In this document: positions 60,894-64,000 of the stretch, piece by piece | How the letters are laid out: every line of letters starts with the position of its first letter | Position numbering within the stretch: position 1 is the first letter of the stretch | Source of the DNA: Streptomyces phaeofaciens | GTDB lineage: Bacteria > Actinomycetota > Actinomycetes > Streptomycetales > Streptomycetaceae | Assembly: GCF_014648915.1 (NCBI RefSeq) | Contig: NZ_BMSA01000013.1 | Location: forward strand, 62,001 to 126,000 | DNA: 64,000 bases | Direction of reading: 5' to 3' | Program-made: the position numbers and the translations under genes | Notes under the pieces: generated by a model | Databases searched by the model: none | The model's input: only the letters and a program-made list of their open reading frames with translations | What the model was told of the DNA's origin: nothing

Positions 60894-63734
60894 CTACAGC
60901 AGCCCGTCCCACATCTGCTCCAGCAGCACCGACCACCAGCTGTCCGGCGACCCCAGCGCCGCCGGGTCCAGCGAGACCAGCTGCGCCTGGAAGTCCACGG
61001 TCCAGCGGCCCGCCTGCTCCTGGTTCAGCCCGTACCGCAGCCGCCACATCCGCCCGAGCAGCGCCAGGGCGCGCGCGAACTCCGGCAGCCCGGTGTTCAC
61101 GAACTGCGGCGGTACGGGCGCCCCGCCCGGCCCCGCCTCCACGGGCACCGCGACGATGTTCGCCGTCCCGTACTGCACACAGATCGCCTTGCCGAAGTCA
61201 CTGCCCATCACCAGGTACGAGCCCGCGTCCGGAGCCGGCTGCACCCCGCGTTCGGCGGCCAGCTCCGCCAGCGTCGGCACCGGCCTCCCCGGCTGGGCCT
61301 GCGCCCAGAAGAACGGCCCCAGGTCCATCGGCAGCCCGGCCGCCACCAGCGTGTGCGCGACCACCGGCGGCACGCCCTGGCGCGACACCGCGGCCTGCTC
61401 GAACCGGAAGACACCCGGCCCGAACGCCGCCGCCAGCTCCTGCGCGATCGCCTCCGGCGGGATCGGCGGCGCCGGCTGCACCGGCGGCAACGGCGCCCGC
61501 ACCGGCGCGGGACGCGCGGGACCGTCGGCCACCTGGTGCAACTCGCCCTGGTGGGCCAGCAACTGCTGCATGCCCTGCTGCCGGCTCGCGTGATCCGTGC
61601 CGTAGGGCGCGATGCTCGTGATCCGCGCCTGCGGCCACTGCTCCCGGATCATCCGCGCGCAGTACGCGCCCGGCAGCTCGCACGACTCCAGCTCGGTGTG
61701 CAGCTCCAGCACCTGGTCCGGCGGCACGTTCATGGCCCGCAGCTCATGGAAGATCTGCCACTCCGGGTGCGGGGTGCCCGGCGCCGAACGCCGGATCAGC
61801 TGCTGCTCCGACCCGTCCTGCGCGCGGAAGCGCAGCACGGCCTGGTAACCCGGTCCGACCGTCGGCATGCCCTGCGCCTGCGGATACCCGTACGCCGCGG
61901 GCTGCCCCGGGGCCGGAGCGGGCGGCGGCGGCATGGCGCCGGGGGGCATGGGCTGAGGGGCGCCAGGAGGCATTCCAGGGGCGCCCGGAGCGCCCGGGGC
62001 ACCGGGGGCGGGCGGCGGCACGGGAGCGCCGGGGCCGCCCACGGGGGGCGCCATGACGGTCCGGGCGTGGTGAACCGCGCCGGGCGTGCCAGGTCCGGCC
62101 TGGGCGCCCGGAGCCTGAGGCCCGGCGGGGGCGCTCGGAGCACCCGGCGCGCCCGGCGCATGGGAGGCACCGGGGGCTCCCGGCGACTGCGGCGCGCCCG
62201 GGCCCATCCGGCCGGGGTCGGCCAGCATCGTGGCGGCGTGGTGGACCCCGCCGGGAGGCGTACCGCCCGGCGTGTTCGGACCGGCGGGCGCCTGGGGCGC
62301 ACCCGGGGCACCGGGCGCACCGGGCGCCTGCGGCGCGCCACCCGGCCCCGCCGGACCGTCGGGACCGAGGGCCGACACGAGCTGCGTCGGCACGTAACCG
62401 CCCGCCGGAGGCGTCCCCGGAGCACCCGGAGCACCCGGAGCGGGAGGCGGCGGCGGAGGCGTACCGCCCGGCCGCGCACCCGGGGCCCCCGGCACACCCG
62501 GCGGAGGCGGCGGCGTCGACCCGCCACCCCGCGCGCGACGCGGAGGCGGCGCGGCCTTGCTGGTCGCCGCGTCGGCGATGTCACCGGCGTTCGGCGCCAG
62601 CGGCCGCGCGGGCGCACCCGGACCGGCCGGCGGCTGCGGCGCACCCGGCGGAGGCGTCGCCCCCAGCGGAGCACCCGGAGCACCCGGAGCACCCGGAGCA
62701 CCCGGCGGCGGAGTCCCCGGACCACCCGGCGCACCCGCCCCCTGCGCGGAGCCGTAGGACGGCGCGCCCGGCGGCGGCGTGGCGCCGCCCTGCGGATAGC
62801 CGTACGACGCCCCGCCGGGACCGTGCGGCGGCGACGGAGGCGGCGGCGTCGCCGCACCCCCGGAGGTACCCGGCGCACCCGGCCCGGCCGGCCCGCCCGA
62901 ACCGTCGAAGGTCGGTGCCACCGCCGTGGGCGGCAGCTGGCTGCCGCCGGACATCAGCGCGGTCTTGGCGTCCGGCGCGGTCGACGGCGGCGGCAGTTCG
63001 TCGTCCGAACCGCTCAGCGGCGGAGCGAAGACGGTCGCCGGCAGCGGTACGGAACGGTCGTCGCCGGCGTCGGCGTTGGTGTCCGTCCCCGTCCAGGGCG
63101 TCGCCCCCGGCGGAACGGCGGGACTCACCGGAGCACCGGCCGCCGGCACCCCGCCCCGCGTCTCGGCCAGCCCGCTCCCCGGCACCCCGGCCTGCGTCTG
63201 CGGAAGCCCGGGATCGGGCGCCGCCCGCCCACCGGGCCCACCGGGCCCACCCACGGACCCGGCAGAAGCCCCCGCCGAAGCGGAAGCAGGAGCGGAGGCG
63301 GAAGCGGCAGCCGGACCAGAAGGCGAGGACGAAGCCGAAGCCGCCCCCCGCTGCTCCCCGATCCCCATCCTGTCCGCCGCCTCCTGCAACCACTCCGGCG
63401 GCGACAACAGGAACGACGTCTGATTCAGGTCCACCCGCGCCGCCGGCGCCGGCGGCGCGTCCGCCGGCTCCTGCGGACGCCCGTACTCCTCCTCGTACCG
63501 GCGGATCACCTCACCCACCGGCAGCGACGGCCACAACGTGGCCTCCCCGCTGTCGCGGGCGATCACCAGCCGCTGCGCGCCCCCGTCCGAACGCGGGCCC
63601 TCCGCACGGTCCTCCGCCCACACCACGAACCCGAGCTCGAACTCCCGCACCCGCACCTCACGGTGCTGGTACGCCGGCACGTCCCCGTTGATCCACTCTT
63701 CCGCACGTTCCTGCGCCTGCGCGAACGTCACCAT
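60894..63734 (-). CDS. multidomain polymorphic-toxin-like protein: Imm35, Pro-rich linker, deaminase, SUKH-4
   Basis: A 946-residue protein with four parts. Residues 1-90 (VTFAQAQERAEEWINGDVP to VIRRYEEEYG) resemble immunity protein 35. About 100-620 is low-complexity Pro/Gly/Ala sequence (PGAPGAPGAP runs). About 625-720 looks like a YwqJ/SCP1.201-type nucleic acid deaminase: LELHTELESCELPGAYCARMI supplies the HxE and the Cys pair. About 745-946 (FGPGVFRFEQAAV to SWWSVLLEQMWDGLL) is SUKH-4-like. No signal peptide is seen, so it is cytoplasmic. ATG 63734 is chosen; GTG 63746 overlaps the upstream stop. A toxin joined to two immunity-type domains may be a silenced or regulatory form. Confidence 0.78.
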   Translation of the reverse strand: MVTFAQAQERAEEWINGDVPAYQHREVRVREFELGFVVWAEDRAEGPRSDGGAQRLVIARDSGEATLWPSLPVGEVIRRYEEEYGRPQEPADAPPAPAARVDLNQTSFLLSPPEWLQEAADRMGIGEQRGAASASSSPSGPAAASASAPASASAGASAGSVGGPGGPGGRAAPDPGLPQTQAGVPGSGLAETRGGVPAAGAPVSPAVPPGATPWTGTDTNADAGDDRSVPLPATVFAPPLSGSDDELPPPSTAPDAKTALMSGGSQLPPTAVAPTFDGSGGPAGPGAPGTSGGAATPPPPSPPHGPGGASYGYPQGGATPPPGAPSYGSAQGAGAPGGPGTPPPGAPGAPGAPGAPLGATPPPGAPQPPAGPGAPARPLAPNAGDIADAATSKAAPPPRRARGGGSTPPPPPGVPGAPGARPGGTPPPPPPAPGAPGAPGTPPAGGYVPTQLVSALGPDGPAGPGGAPQAPGAPGAPGAPQAPAGPNTPGGTPPGGVHHAATMLADPGRMGPGAPQSPGAPGASHAPGAPGAPSAPAGPQAPGAQAGPGTPGAVHHARTVMAPPVGGPGAPVPPPAPGAPGAPGAPGMPPGAPQPMPPGAMPPPPAPAPGQPAAYGYPQAQGMPTVGPGYQAVLRFRAQDGSEQQLIRRSAPGTPHPEWQIFHELRAMNVPPDQVLELHTELESCELPGAYCARMIREQWPQARITSIAPYGTDHASRQQGMQQLLAHQGELHQVADGPARPAPVRAPLPPVQPAPPIPPEAIAQELAAAFGPGVFRFEQAAVSRQGVPPVVAHTLVAAGLPMDLGPFFWAQAQPGRPVPTLAELAAERGVQPAPDAGSYLVMGSDFGKAICVQYGTANIVAVPVEAGPGGAPVPPQFVNTGLPEFARALALLGRMWRLRYGLNQEQAGRWTVDFQAQLVSLDPAALGSPDSWWSVLLEQMWDGLL

Positions 63735-63742
63735 CGTCCCGC

Positions 63743-64000
63743 TCACTCCCCCGCGGCCACGGACGCCACGGACACCGCACGCGCGAACCCGCCGTCCACC
63801 ATCAGATTCGCCACCGTCTCCAGCTCCGGCGGATTACCGGCCAGCCGCGACAGGAACGCGTCGAAGTCCTCGCCGCACGGCAGCAACAACCGCCCGACCC
63901 GCTCCGCCGGCGGCCACCCCGGGTCCAGATCCCGCACGTCGTCGTACGCGCAGAACCACACCGACCCGATCCGGTCGCCCTTCACCTTCACCGCCAGCAG
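63743..64000 (-). CDS. C-terminal part of a SUKH/SMI1-like protein (cut by window edge)
   Basis: Only the last 85 or so residues are in the window; the frame continues past 64000. It reads VWFCAYDDVRDLDPGWPPAERVGRLLLPCGEDFDAFLSRL and ends VAAGE. This resembles the end of SMI1/KNR4-type or other Streptomyces SUKH proteins. The TGA overlaps a GTG of the deaminase gene (GTGA), so the two are one operon. The ATG-like codon at 63991 is probably internal. Confidence 0.65.
   Translation of the reverse strand: MLAVKVKGDRIGSVWFCAYDDVRDLDPGWPPAERVGRLLLPCGEDFDAFLSRLAGNPPELETVANLMVDGGFARAVSVASVAAGE

Overview
The window is very GC-rich, with tightly packed genes, many GTG/TTG starts and frequent ATGA/GTGA start-stop overlaps. 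It carries the UUA-reading leucine tRNA (bldA), duplicated resuscitation-promoting-factor-like hydrolases, roadblock/LC7 proteins, and the eno-divIC-DUF501-ppx and mfd neighbourhoods. All of this points to the conserved core of a Streptomyces chromosome. No insertion sequence, prophage, integrase or CRISPR array was seen.

Layout. (1) 54-5738, minus: a coupled histidine-utilisation operon (hutU, an M20 amidohydrolase, hutF-like, hutI) read from a clear promoter at about 5794-5822. (2) 6219-8403, plus: three roadblock/LC7 proteins and a DUF4388-like protein, without the GTPase or kinase of a typical conservon. (3) 9086-14876: an RpiR-family regulator and a HutH-like lyase on the minus strand, divergent from a four-gene OpuC-type quaternary-amine ABC importer. 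The lyase has lost the Ala-Ser-Gly triad that makes the MIO cofactor, so it cannot be a normal histidine ammonia-lyase. With the transporter it looks like an uptake-and-lysis module for a trimethylammonium histidine betaine such as ergothioneine or hercynine. This is the most interesting system here. (4) 14985-23863: housekeeping and metabolic genes (cystathionine beta-synthase, SGNH hydrolase, thiolase, BI-1 protein, pobA). (5) 24095-24178, minus: bldA. (6) 24584-30878: MacB/FtsX-type ABC exporter, a cyclopropane-fatty-acid-synthase-like methyltransferase, and a type II NADH dehydrogenase with two Rex-like sites upstream. (7) 31335-34764: ppx, DUF501, divIC, eno. (8) 35070-37144: two Rpf/LysM cell-wall hydrolases, one behind a c-di-AMP (ydaO) riboswitch. 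(9) 37370-47371: a P450 coupled to a zinc-ribbon NTPase, MazG, secreted and lipoprotein genes, a secreted HNH nuclease, and small proteins. (10) 47478-55414: a TetR regulator, mfd, and a second MacB/FtsX exporter paralogous to the first. (11) 55832-59594: MFS transporter, DUF485 protein and acetate-type symporter. (12) 59804-64000: a coiled-coil protein and a polymorphic-toxin-like protein (Imm35, proline-rich linker, deaminase, SUKH-4) next to a partial gene cut by the window edge.

Starts were chosen by ribosome-binding-site spacing and family fit. Domain calls come from reading motifs; no database search was run. Many transcription units end in long perfect GC-rich hairpins, which are listed individually.
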